16,068 nt of DNA, from the NCBI GenBank assembly GCA_050742415.1, contig JBOGIF010000020.1, positions 1 to 16,068 of the forward strand. The letters run 5' to 3'. Shown one piece after another: positions 7,262 to 13,853 of this stretch (its first letter is position 1; each line of letters begins with the position of its first letter). Made by a program: the position numbers and the translations under genes. The DNA comes from JBOGIF01 sp050742415 (GTDB lineage: Bacteria; Actinomycetota; Acidimicrobiia; Acidimicrobiales; AC-14). Below the pieces are notes generated by a model that was given only the letters and a program-made list of their open reading frames with translations, was not told where the DNA came from and did not search any database.

Positions 7262-7528
7262 GTGACCGCTGCGGCTCCCGAACCGGCCAACCCCATTCCG
7301 GACGAGGCGGGCAGACTGGGCTGCCGCTTCATTCGGATCGCGCTCGCCTCCGCCTTGCGAGCGGCCAACTGTGAATTGGCCTGGAGGATCGAGGCGAAGG
7401 CTTCCCCGTACCACTGGAAAGTGGTGCTGAGTAATGTGGAGAAAGTCCCAGACGCCCTGGCGGTCTTCGCCGACGAAAAGGAGAACCCGACGTGGCCCAC
7501 ATTGCGGCGACGATCAGGACCTGGGTGA
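7262..7528 (+). CDS. Hypothetical small protein (doubtful)
   Basis: This is an 88-codon frame starting 9 bases after the orn stop, with AGG just before its GTG. It has no family that I recognise. The first 20 residues are Ala/Pro-rich; the middle (RFIRIALASALRAANCELAWRIEAKASPYHWKVVLSNVEKV) could form helices. Third-position G+C is raised but lower than in neighbouring genes. Its last 37 bases overlap the next small frame. A minus-strand frame over 7210-7587 (125 codons) shares the same third-codon positions, so base composition cannot decide between the strands. Position right behind orn favours the plus strand. The region could also be untranslated. Confidence 0.3.
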   Translation: MTAAAPEPANPIPDEAGRLGCRFIRIALASALRAANCELAWRIEAKASPYHWKVVLSNVEKVPDALAVFADEKENPTWPTLRRRSGPG

Positions 7529-7665
7529 TCGTGGACTTCAGCAGCCAGCGAGATGGCCTCGTATGGGCGAGGCGTGAACGCGTTCACGGAACAGCTGTTA
7601 AAAGGCAGTTTGTCCTAGCGCTCGATTTCGACGACGAGCTTGTGGCTGACGCCATGGTGCGATGA
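7492..7665 (+). CDS. Hypothetical 57-residue protein
   Basis: This short frame has AAGGAG at 7478-7483, 8 bases before its GTG, which is one of the best ribosome binding sites in the window. It ends in TGA 19 bases before the next start. Second codon positions are A+T-rich while most third positions are G or C, the pattern expected of coding DNA here. The protein starts VAHIAATIRTWVIVDF, continues through a basic stretch (WARRERVHG) and ends LALDFDDELVADAMVR. There is no membrane segment and no family that I recognise. Tandem placement between orn and the GDPD gene suggests co-transcription. A perfect 16-bp palindrome (7573-7588) lies inside it, which either weakens the coding call or means the bases do two jobs. 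Confidence 0.45.
   Translation: MAHIAATIRTWVIVDFSSQRDGLVWARRERVHGTAVKRQFVLALDFDDELVADAMVR
7573..7588. promoter_or_regulatory. Perfect 16-bp palindrome, LacI-type operator candidate
   Basis: CGTGAACGCGTTCACG is its own reverse complement over all 16 bases. A perfect palindrome with a central CpG is the form taken by many LacI-family operators. A second, 10-bp palindrome, AACAGCTGTT, follows one base later (7590-7599). The centre lies about 105 bases upstream of the GDPD start at 7685, a plausible place for repression. No regulator gene is in the window, and the site falls within the 57-residue frame. Confidence 0.35.
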
Positions 7666-7684
7666 CCGAGGGCGAGGAGGCTCA

Positions 7685-8473
7685 TTGGCCGCTGGTCTTG
7701 CCGACACAAGGATGTCCGCTTTGACCCACTGGGCGTTCCTGGACCATCCCGGTCCGATCCCGTTCGCCCACCGCGGAGGAGCCTGCGACCGCCCTGAGAA
7801 CACCATGCCAGCCTTCGAGAACGCCGTCCGGCTGGGCTACCGCTACCTGGAGACCGACGTTCACGTGACGGCCGACGGCGTGCTCGTGGCCTTCCACGAC
7901 GACGTGCTCGACCGCGTGACCGACCGGAACGGCCGCATCGATCAGCTGCCGTGGGCGGAAGTGCGCCAGGCGCGCGTCGACGGCGAGTCGATACCCCTTC
8001 TCGAGGACCTGCTGGGCACCTGGCCCGAAGCCCGCGTGAACATCGACGCCAAGCACGATGCCTCGGTGCGGCCGCTGGTCGAGATCCTCGAGCGCACCGG
8101 CGCCCACGACCGGGTGTGCATCGCCGCCTTCTCCGACAGCCGCATGTCGACGATCCGGCGCCTGATCGGCAAGCGCGTCTGCACGGCGATGGGCCCCCAC
8201 GACATCGCCCGGCTGCGGGCCACGAGCTTCGGCCTCCCCTTGGGCCGGTTCGCCGCCACCTGTACGCAGGTACCCGTGCGCCACGGGCGTGTGCGCGTGG
8301 TCGACGCCCGGTTCGTGGCCACCGCCCACCGCCTGCGGATACCGGTACACGTCTGGACCATTGACGACGCCGCCGAGATGGACCGCCTCCTCGACCTCGG
8401 GGTCGACGGCATCATGTCGGACCGTCCCACCGTGTTGAAAGAGGTTCTGGTCCGCCGCGGCCAGTGGGCCTGA
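7685..8473 (+). CDS. Glycerophosphodiester phosphodiesterase
   Basis: This 262-residue GDPD-family protein would hydrolyse glycerophosphodiesters to glycerol-3-phosphate and an alcohol. It is a TIM barrel with all expected active-site motifs: FAHRGG (His 29), PENT (Glu 38), YLETDV (Glu 56 and Asp 58, metal ligands), AFHDD (His 71), VNIDAKHD (Asp 121 and Lys 123), and the C-terminal HVWTIDDAAEMDRLLDLGVDGIMSDRP. No signal peptide is visible, so it is probably cytoplasmic. Start choice is uncertain: the TTG at 7685 has GAGGAGG 4 bases upstream, whereas the ATG at 7712 has only AAGG directly abutting it but would place the conserved WAFLDHPGP near the N-terminus. It ends 27 bases from the convergent kinase-like gene; that gap holds only a short GCGGCGCCGC palindrome. 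Confidence 0.88.
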   Translation: MAAGLADTRMSALTHWAFLDHPGPIPFAHRGGACDRPENTMPAFENAVRLGYRYLETDVHVTADGVLVAFHDDVLDRVTDRNGRIDQLPWAEVRQARVDGESIPLLEDLLGTWPEARVNIDAKHDASVRPLVEILERTGAHDRVCIAAFSDSRMSTIRRLIGKRVCTAMGPHDIARLRATSFGLPLGRFAATCTQVPVRHGRVRVVDARFVATAHRLRIPVHVWTIDDAAEMDRLLDLGVDGIMSDRPTVLKEVLVRRGQWA

Positions 8474-8500
8474 CTACGCGTGCGGCGCCGCCGCCAGCTA

Positions 8501-9100
8501 CTAGACGCAGACGACCAGGGCGTCGGGCCGGGCTCTCACGGCGATGGATCGCGCCCGTCCCACCGGCACGCTGTCGAGGAACACCGGTAGGGCGCGGTCG
8601 AGCTCCACCGTCACGCTGGCAGCCCGGCGCTCGATGATCCCGGGATGCGGAAGGTGGGAGCCGGACCGGACGCGGGCCCGGACCGCCGATAGCTGGGCGA
8701 GCGGGAGGCGGGCGTCGTAGGTGTCGAGTCGACCGTCGTTGGGATGGGCGCGGGGTCCGAGGTTCCAGTCCCCGAGGAACTGGGCGTTCATGGCCACGAA
8801 CGCCCGACGCCACAGGCGCGAGCGGGCGATCAGGTGGGCGACGAAGAGGTGCAGGCGACCGTCGAAAAGCACCTCACCCACGTCGACCGGGAACAGGTTG
8901 CCCTGCCTTGGACCGGAGCCGAGCGAACCTCCGAGCGTGCGGAATAGGTCGCCCCCGGTCAGCACCAGCGCCGGGAAGGGGCGTCCGGCTTGCTGAGCGG
9001 ACTCCAGGACGGCGCCGGCTTCGGCGTCGGAGCCGACCGTCACCGCACCCGCCGGGACCGGGCCGGGCGAGCCCCACGGCTGCCCCTTCGCTATCGGCAC
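8501..9100 (-). CDS. Diacylglycerol-kinase-like protein, short form
   Basis: This 199-residue protein matches the C-terminal half of the DagK/YegS/LCB5 lipid-kinase family: FVAMNAQFLGDWNLGPRAHPNDGRLD (101-126), HLPHPGI and the final repeat-like VELDRALPVFLDSVPVGRARSIAVRARPDALVV. A normal family member has about 300 residues and an N-terminal ATP-binding GGDGT motif. Here only LTGGDLFRTLGG (48-58) recalls it, with no GGDGT. It may be a specialised subfamily rather than a decayed kinase, since the frame is intact and similar genes sit beside tatC and the HelY-type helicase in other actinobacteria. Lipid kinase activity is doubtful. It starts with GTG 40 bases after the helY stop, with GAGGG 7 bases upstream, and is probably in the same unit. 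Confidence 0.7.
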   Translation of the reverse strand: MPIAKGQPWGSPGPVPAGAVTVGSDAEAGAVLESAQQAGRPFPALVLTGGDLFRTLGGSLGSGPRQGNLFPVDVGEVLFDGRLHLFVAHLIARSRLWRRAFVAMNAQFLGDWNLGPRAHPNDGRLDTYDARLPLAQLSAVRARVRSGSHLPHPGIIERRAASVTVELDRALPVFLDSVPVGRARSIAVRARPDALVVCV

Positions 9101-9140
9101 CGCACCGCCCTCATCGGTAGTTGTCCCCGATACAGGGGGG

Positions 9141-11780
9141 TCAACTGGTGGGATAACTGGGGCTTCCGACGACCGACGAGGCCGCCACCACTCCCCGGAA
9201 CAGGCTGTCGGCCGCCTTCGCCGCGGCGGCGGCGGTGTCCGGCGCCGGGGCCACCAGACCGAGCTGGCGCAGGAGGTCGACGAGCTGCTTCACGTTGCGG
9301 ACGAAGTCGCCGCCGGTGATCTCCTCCTCGGCGATGACCTCCCCCAGGTCCTCCCCCGACGCCCACCCGTAGGCGGCGGCGAAGAACCCCGGGTCGGGCG
9401 CCCGCGTGAGCGGGAGCCCCGCTTCCTTCTCGGCGGCGTTGATCTCGGCGGCCATGCGCTCCAGCTCGGCCCACCGCCGCCTGACCCGCGGCGACGGGAA
9501 CCATTGCTCGCGGTGCCCGTTGGCCGCCCGGCGGGCCTCGAAGGTCAACGCCGAGGCCAGCACCGCCACCGCCGCTGGGTCGAGGTGGTCGAACAGCCCG
9601 GCCCGCAGCCCCTCGGCTACCAATAGGTCGCACTCGTGGTAGATCCGGGTGAGCACCTCGCCGGCCTGGGTCAGCGACCACCCGTCGACGTACCCCCACG
9701 CCTCCAGCACCCGCAGCACCCGGTCGAACTGGCGGGCGAGGCTCTCGGTGCGGCCTTCGACCCGGCGGTGCAGGCGCCGGAAGTCCTTCTCCAGCCGCTC
9801 GGCCCGCTCGGCGGCGCGCAGGTGGCGGGCCAGGTCGGGACAGCCGGCCACGCCCGCCTGCGCCTCGGCACCGTTGGAAGCTGGCTCTGGCGCGCGCGAA
9901 GCGACCGACGACGGCAAACGGGTGGCAACCAGGGCCTGGGCGGTCTGGCGCTGGAACTCCGGGCTGCGCGGCGCGTAGGGCGTGGGCAGGTCGACCTTGG
10001 CGACGACCGTCGGGGGGGACCGGAAGTCCCGTGCCGAAAGGCTGAGATAGCGGCGAGCGGCGGTGAGCGCGCCGAGGCGAACCTCGTCGCCCCGCCGGTG
10101 GGCGGTCGAGACCACAACCACCTTGCCGGCCGACTTGCCACCGGTGAGCACCAGCACGTCGCCGGGCTTCACCTTCTCGAGCGCCTCGGCCACGGCCCGA
10201 GACGAGCTCGACCCCGCCCGACGGCCGCCTTGGCCACCATCGCCGTCGGCGGCGCGGTGCCGGCTCCGGTACTCGTCGACGTCGCCCCGTTCGCACGCCG
10301 CCTCCCGGAGGGCGACGGTCATGAGCGAGCCGGTGCGCTCGATCTGGGCTTCGAGGCGGACCACGTCGCGGTCGGCCCGGTACTGCGCGAAGGACAGGTT
10401 GAGGAGGTGGTGGGCGGTCTCGCGCTCGTACTGGCGCACCAGGTTCACGGCCATGTTGTAGGTGGGCCGGAAGGAGGAGGTGAGCGCGTAAGTCCGCGTC
10501 GAGGCGAGACCCGCCACCTGTTCGAAGGGCACGAAGGGGGACCACAGCACGACGGCGTAGCCGACCTCGTCGATGCCGCGCCGGCCCGCCCTGCCGGTGA
10601 GCTGCGTGTACTCGCCGGGGGTGAGGAACTGGTGGCGCTCCCCCGTGAACTTCGACAGCTTCTCGATGACCACCGAGCGGGCCGGCATGTTGATGCCGAG
10701 GGCGAGCGTCTCGGTGGCGAACACCACCTTGGCCAGGCCGGCGGAGAAACAGGCCTCCACCGCCTCCTTGAACGGCGGAACCAGGCCGGCGTGGTGAGCG
10801 GCCAGGCCCCGCTCCAGCCCCTCCAGCCACTCGCCGTAGCCGAGCACCCGGAGGTCGGCGTCGGAGAGAGAGTCGACCTTGGCCTCGGCGATGGACCGGA
10901 TGGCGCGGGCCTCCTCCGCGTCGGTCAACCGGATCCCGGCGCGCAGGCACTGGCGCACGGCGTCGTCGCACGCAGCCCGGCTGAAGATGAAGTAGATCGC
11001 CGGGAGCATCCGGGCGTCGGCGAGCGTCTCGACCACGTCGGCACGCCTCGGCGTCTGGACCCGGCCACGGGGGCGGCCCCGGAACTGGGTCGAGTGCGCA
11101 ACTTGGGAGTCCAGTGCAGCCGCCTCGGGGTTGGGACGGGCCTTGACGAACGTGGGGAGCAGGCGCAGCTCGTCGGAGTGGCGGTCGCCCACGAGGTACA
11201 GGTGCTGGAGCTCGACGGGCCTGCGCTCCTCGATGATGGCGACCGTCGAACCCCTGACCGTCTCCACCCAGTCGGCGAACTCTTCGGCGTTGGACACCGT
11301 TGCCGACAGGCACACCAGGTCCACGTCCGGCGGGGAGTGGATGATCACCTCCTCCCAGACCGGGCCCCGGTAAGGGTCCTGGAGGTAGTGCACCTCGTCG
11401 AGCACCACGTATCGCAGGCCTTCCAGCACCGGCGACCTGGCGTAGAGCATGTTGCGGAGCACCTCGGTGGTCATGACGACCACGGGCGCTTCTCCGTTCA
11501 CCGAGTTGTCGCCCGTCAGCAACCCGACACGGTCGGCTCCGTGGCGCGCCGCCAGGTCGCCGAACTTCTGGTTCGACAGCGCCTTCAGCGGCGTGGTGTA
11601 GAAGGCCTTCCCGCCCTCGGCCAGCGCCTTGGCCACGGCGTACTCGGCCACGACCGTCTTGCCCGAGCCGGTGGGGGCGGCCACCAGAACCGAGCGACCG
11701 GCATCGATGGCGTCGAGGGCCCGGACCTGGAAGTCGTCTAGCTCGAAGCCGTAGGTGGCGGCGAACTCGTCGCGCGTCAC
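9141..11780 (-). CDS. helY: DEVH-box RNA helicase HelY (Ski2/Mtr4-like)
   Basis: This 879-residue superfamily 2 helicase belongs to the actinobacterial HelY group, related to eukaryotic Ski2 and Mtr4 and expected to act on RNA. Motifs in order: Q-like FELDDFQVRALDAI; Walker A APTGSGKT (35-42); TTPLKALSNQK (62-72); motif II DEVH (128-131); motif III SAT (159-161); a second RecA domain with YFIFSR, TETLALGINMPAR and motif VI QLTGRAGRRG near residue 395; then a long linker and a C-terminal DSHCT-type helical domain. Length is close to known HelY proteins (about 900). The GTG start is 10 bases after the tatC stop with no clear ribosome binding site, so translation is probably coupled. The tatC-helY order is conserved in actinobacteria. 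Confidence 0.93.
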   Translation of the reverse strand: MTRDEFAATYGFELDDFQVRALDAIDAGRSVLVAAPTGSGKTVVAEYAVAKALAEGGKAFYTTPLKALSNQKFGDLAARHGADRVGLLTGDNSVNGEAPVVVMTTEVLRNMLYARSPVLEGLRYVVLDEVHYLQDPYRGPVWEEVIIHSPPDVDLVCLSATVSNAEEFADWVETVRGSTVAIIEERRPVELQHLYLVGDRHSDELRLLPTFVKARPNPEAAALDSQVAHSTQFRGRPRGRVQTPRRADVVETLADARMLPAIYFIFSRAACDDAVRQCLRAGIRLTDAEEARAIRSIAEAKVDSLSDADLRVLGYGEWLEGLERGLAAHHAGLVPPFKEAVEACFSAGLAKVVFATETLALGINMPARSVVIEKLSKFTGERHQFLTPGEYTQLTGRAGRRGIDEVGYAVVLWSPFVPFEQVAGLASTRTYALTSSFRPTYNMAVNLVRQYERETAHHLLNLSFAQYRADRDVVRLEAQIERTGSLMTVALREAACERGDVDEYRSRHRAADGDGGQGGRRAGSSSSRAVAEALEKVKPGDVLVLTGGKSAGKVVVVSTAHRRGDEVRLGALTAARRYLSLSARDFRSPPTVVAKVDLPTPYAPRSPEFQRQTAQALVATRLPSSVASRAPEPASNGAEAQAGVAGCPDLARHLRAAERAERLEKDFRRLHRRVEGRTESLARQFDRVLRVLEAWGYVDGWSLTQAGEVLTRIYHECDLLVAEGLRAGLFDHLDPAAVAVLASALTFEARRAANGHREQWFPSPRVRRRWAELERMAAEINAAEKEAGLPLTRAPDPGFFAAAYGWASGEDLGEVIAEEEITGGDFVRNVKQLVDLLRQLGLVAPAPDTAAAAAKAADSLFRGVVAASSVVGSPSYPTS

Positions 11781-11790
11781 CGCGGGCCGG

Positions 11791-12486
11791 TCACTTCTTC
11801 AGGAGCCGGCCGATGAGGATGGAGCCCTCGTAGAACAGGTACATCGGCACGGCCATAGCGAACAGCGAGTACGGGTCCTGGCTCGGCGTTATCACCGCGG
11901 CGATGGCGACGATGATCACCGCCGCCGGTCGCCTCCACGACCGCAGCCTCCTGCTCGTTACCACACCGGCCAGCTGGAGGAACATGAGCACGATCGGGAA
12001 CTCGAAGGCGACCCCGAAGGCCACGATCATGAGGGTGATCAGGCCGAGGTACTTCGAGGGTGTGAGCAGCGCCTCCACGTTGGGGCCGGCCACGCCGAGG
12101 AGGAAGGTGAGGGCCTGGCCGAAGGTGAGCAGTGCCACCGTCGCCCCGAGCACGAACAGCAGGATCGACGACAGGATGAACGGGATGGCGTAGCGCTTCT
12201 CCGTGCGGTTCAGCCCCGGCGTGATGAACCGCCACAGCTGCCACAGCACCACCGGGGAGGCCAGGAATGCTCCACCCCAGGCGGCGATCTTGAGCCGGGA
12301 CGCAAAGCCCTCGAGCGGGTCGGTGATCACCAACGCGGTCCTGCCAGTCACGTCGGTGTAGGGACGGATCAGGAAGTCGAGGATCCTGGTGTAGAGGGCG
12401 AAGGCGACGATGGCTCCCAGCAGCAGGGCAACTGCACAGATGATCAGCCGGCGCCGTAGCTCCGTGAGGTGCTCGACGAGCGGCAC
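11791..12486 (-). CDS. tatC: Twin-arginine translocase subunit TatC
   Basis: This 231-residue polytopic membrane protein is the receptor of the Tat system, which exports folded proteins with RR signal peptides. Six membrane segments can be picked out. Signature residues are present: LVEHLTELRRRL at the N-terminus, LWRFITPGLNRTEKR with Phe 87 and Glu 96 in the signal-binding loop, FGVAFEFPIVL with Glu 162, and TPSQDPYS before the last segments. The GTG at 12486 gives the usual N-terminus. The frame is open without a stop for 18 codons back to the tatA TAG and is the same frame as tatA. GAGGAGGAG (12519-12511) resembles a strong ribosome binding site, but no start codon lies at a usable distance in this frame. 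Confidence 0.95.
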   Translation of the reverse strand: MPLVEHLTELRRRLIICAVALLLGAIVAFALYTRILDFLIRPYTDVTGRTALVITDPLEGFASRLKIAAWGGAFLASPVVLWQLWRFITPGLNRTEKRYAIPFILSSILLFVLGATVALLTFGQALTFLLGVAGPNVEALLTPSKYLGLITLMIVAFGVAFEFPIVLMFLQLAGVVTSRRLRSWRRPAAVIIVAIAAVITPSQDPYSLFAMAVPMYLFYEGSILIGRLLKK

Positions 12487-12540
12487 GCGCTCGCCGCGTT
12501 CGACCTTGGGCTCCTCCTCGATGATGGCGATGGGGATCCG

Positions 12541-12909
12541 CTAGGGCCGGGGGGCGTCCGGCGCGGGGGGCTCCGACGGGTCGATCGAGATGGTGGTGGG
12601 GGCCGGGGCGGACGACTCGGGTTCGACTGTGGTCGGCGGAGGCGTGGGGGCGGGGGGCGGTAGGGGGTTGGGTCCGGCCTCGACCACCGGCGACGGTGGG
12701 ACAGGCGCGGAGGGCGGTAGCGGGCTGGGCCCGGGCTCCACGTCGATGGCGGAACGGATCTCGGTCTGCACGCCCTGGGACCAGCGCCGCACCTCGGCGA
12801 GGGCTTTGCCCACCTGACGGCCCGCCTCTGGAAGGCGCTTGGGTCCGAGGACGATGAGGGCTACGACGAGGATGACCAGGATCTCCGCCGGCCCCAGTGA
12901 AGTCGGCAC
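12541..12909 (-). CDS. tatA: Sec-independent translocase subunit TatA/TatB
   Basis: This 122-residue protein has the TatA/TatB form: a short N-terminal membrane helix (PAEILVILVVALIVL, about 7-21), the GP hinge (22-23), then an amphipathic helix (KRLPEAGRQVGKALAEVRRW). It forms the pore (TatA) or receptor partner (TatB) of the Tat system with TatC. Only one such gene is here, so it may serve both roles or a second may lie elsewhere. After residue 55 comes a long Pro-rich acidic tail containing a near-duplicate of about 19 residues (57-75 and 76-94). The GTG at 12909 lies 9 bases after the upstream gene and has no obvious ribosome binding site. It ends 54 bases before the tatC start. Confidence 0.92.
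   Translation of the reverse strand: MPTSLGPAEILVILVVALIVLGPKRLPEAGRQVGKALAEVRRWSQGVQTEIRSAIDVEPGPSPLPPSAPVPPSPVVEAGPNPLPPPAPTPPPTTVEPESSAPAPTTISIDPSEPPAPDAPRP
12628..12741 (-). repeat. Two 57-base units coding the TatA Pro-rich tail
   Basis: Residues 57-75 and 76-94 of TatA follow the same pattern, VE-x-GP-x-PLPP-x-AP-x-PP, giving a 19-residue period. The DNA copies are clearly related but diverged. This looks like a tandem duplication that lengthened the cytoplasmic tail. Low-complexity Pro-rich drift is the alternative explanation. Confidence 0.5.
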
Positions 12910-12918
12910 AGGAGAAGC

Positions 12919-13131
12919 CTAGTTCTGGCGGGTACGGCTCACGGCAGCACGCCAGGCGTCGAGATCGGCCTTGACCTGCTCCGTGGCGGGCACGGCCTCA
13001 GCCAGCTCGTCGAGACCGCGACGCACCGCCCGAAGGGCTTTGTCGAGGCGGACGAAGGCCACCCCGAGGAAGACCGAGCCGACCACGCCAACAAGGATGA
13101 TCGGCAGCCACCAGAGCCCCACGCCGGCCAT
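12919..13131 (-). CDS. Small single-pass membrane protein upstream of tatA
   Basis: This 70-residue protein has one N-terminal membrane helix (LWWLPIILVGVVGSVFLGVAF) followed by a charged, probably helical segment (RLDKALRAVRRGLDELAEAV) and a short basic end. I do not assign a family. Its shape, a short N-terminal membrane helix followed by a helix, is like TatA/TatB but without the FGP/LGP hinge. It lies 9 bases before tatA and is probably co-transcribed with tatA-tatC-helY, so a role beside the translocase is possible but only inferred. The ATG at 13131 is annotated. A TACGAT element (13135-13130) ends 7 bases before a GTG at 13122, so a leaderless 67-residue form starting at residue 4 is an alternative. 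Confidence 0.7.
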   Translation of the reverse strand: MAGVGLWWLPIILVGVVGSVFLGVAFVRLDKALRAVRRGLDELAEAVPATEQVKADLDAWRAAVSRTRQN

Positions 13132-13139
13132 CGTACAGT
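13130..13139. promoter_or_regulatory. Symmetric divergent promoter core, Tat block/GDPD
   Basis: ATCGTACAGT has the form A-N3-TA-N3-T. Read rightward, TACAGT (13134-13139) ends 6 bases before the GDPD GTG at 13146. Read leftward, TACGAT (13135-13130) ends 7 bases before a GTG at 13122, inside the annotated small membrane protein. The central TA is shared, the same geometry as at 6688-6697. No convincing -35 hexamer is seen. Confidence 0.45.
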
Positions 13140-13145
13140 CCGGGA

Positions 13146-13853
13146 GTGGAGCCGCTCCGTCGACCGCCGATCGGCTTCGCCCACCGGGGTGCGAGTGCCC
13201 ACGCCCCCGCCAACACCCTGGAAGCCTTCGCATTGGCCCTGCGCCTGGGCGCGACGGGGCTCGAGAGCGACGTCTGGCTCACGGCCGACGGGGTGCCTGT
13301 GCTCGACCACCATGGGCGGACCAAACGCGGCCTGCGCGGCCGGCCCATCTCGACCGCCGCCCGAGCTGAGCTGGCGCCGTCGGTCCCAACCCTGGAGGAT
13401 CTCTACGCCCACTGCGGCTCCGGCTTCGAGCTGTCTCTCGACATCAAGGACCATGCCGCGGTCGACGCTGTGGTGGCCACAGCCCGGGCCGCCGGCTCAG
13501 GTGCGCCGGAGCGGCTGTGGCTCTGCCATCCCGACTTGGAGGTGGTCACCGGGTGGCGGAGCCGCTTCGACGACGTGCGGCTGGTGGACAGCACGCGGCT
13601 GAAGTCGTTGAGGCAGGGGCCGGAGCGCCGCGCCGCCCAGCTCGCGGAGGCGGGCATCGACGCCGTGAACCTGCATTTCAGCGACTGGAGCGGAGGCCTG
13701 GTAGCGCTTTTCCACCGCTTCGAGCGCCTGGCCTTCGGCTGGGACGCTCAGCACGAACGCATGGTGCGCGAGCTGGTCCGGATGGGGATCGACGCCGTCT
13801 ACAGCGACCACGTCGACCGGTTGGTCGACGCCATGTTGCCCCGCGGTTCCTAG
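13146..13853 (+). CDS. Glycerophosphodiester phosphodiesterase family protein
   Basis: This 235-residue GDPD-family TIM-barrel protein is shorter than the one at 7685. FAHRGAS (His 13), GLESDVWLTADG (Glu 40 and Asp 42, metal ligands), VLDHHG (His 55) and LSLDIKD (Asp 99 and Lys 101) are present. The PENT motif is changed to PANT, so the conserved Glu is Ala 22, and HDD becomes HHG. The metal pair and both His residues remain, so catalysis is possible but substrate or rate may differ. There is no signal peptide. The GTG at 13146 follows TACAGT by 6 bases, predicting a leaderless mRNA. Its TAG stop overlaps the leuA stop on the other strand through CTAG. Confidence 0.85.
   Translation: MEPLRRPPIGFAHRGASAHAPANTLEAFALALRLGATGLESDVWLTADGVPVLDHHGRTKRGLRGRPISTAARAELAPSVPTLEDLYAHCGSGFELSLDIKDHAAVDAVVATARAAGSGAPERLWLCHPDLEVVTGWRSRFDDVRLVDSTRLKSLRQGPERRAAQLAEAGIDAVNLHFSDWSGGLVALFHRFERLAFGWDAQHERMVRELVRMGIDAVYSDHVDRLVDAMLPRGS

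Noticed and set aside
7409..7426. Small hairpin ACCACT-GGAA-AGTGGT
   Set aside because: A 6-bp stem with a GNRA-type loop but no T-run, no nearby start codon and no partner structure; chance is the simplest reading.
7210..7587. Minus-strand 125-codon frame across the region after orn
   Set aside because: It overlaps the orn 3' end and starts inside the palindrome without a ribosome binding site. It shares third-codon positions with the plus frame at 7262, so its composition is not independent evidence.
7253..7684. Possible mobile-element remnant in the less gene-dense stretch
   Set aside because: No terminal inverted repeats, target duplication or transposase motif is visible; short tandem frames explain it better.
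9101..9140. Possible terminator between helY and the kinase-like gene
   Set aside because: Only CCCC and GGGG around a short loop, with no T-run; too weak to call.
9636..11741. 701-codon open frame opposite helY
   Set aside because: It mirrors intact helicase motifs on the other strand and its own product has no recognisable domain.
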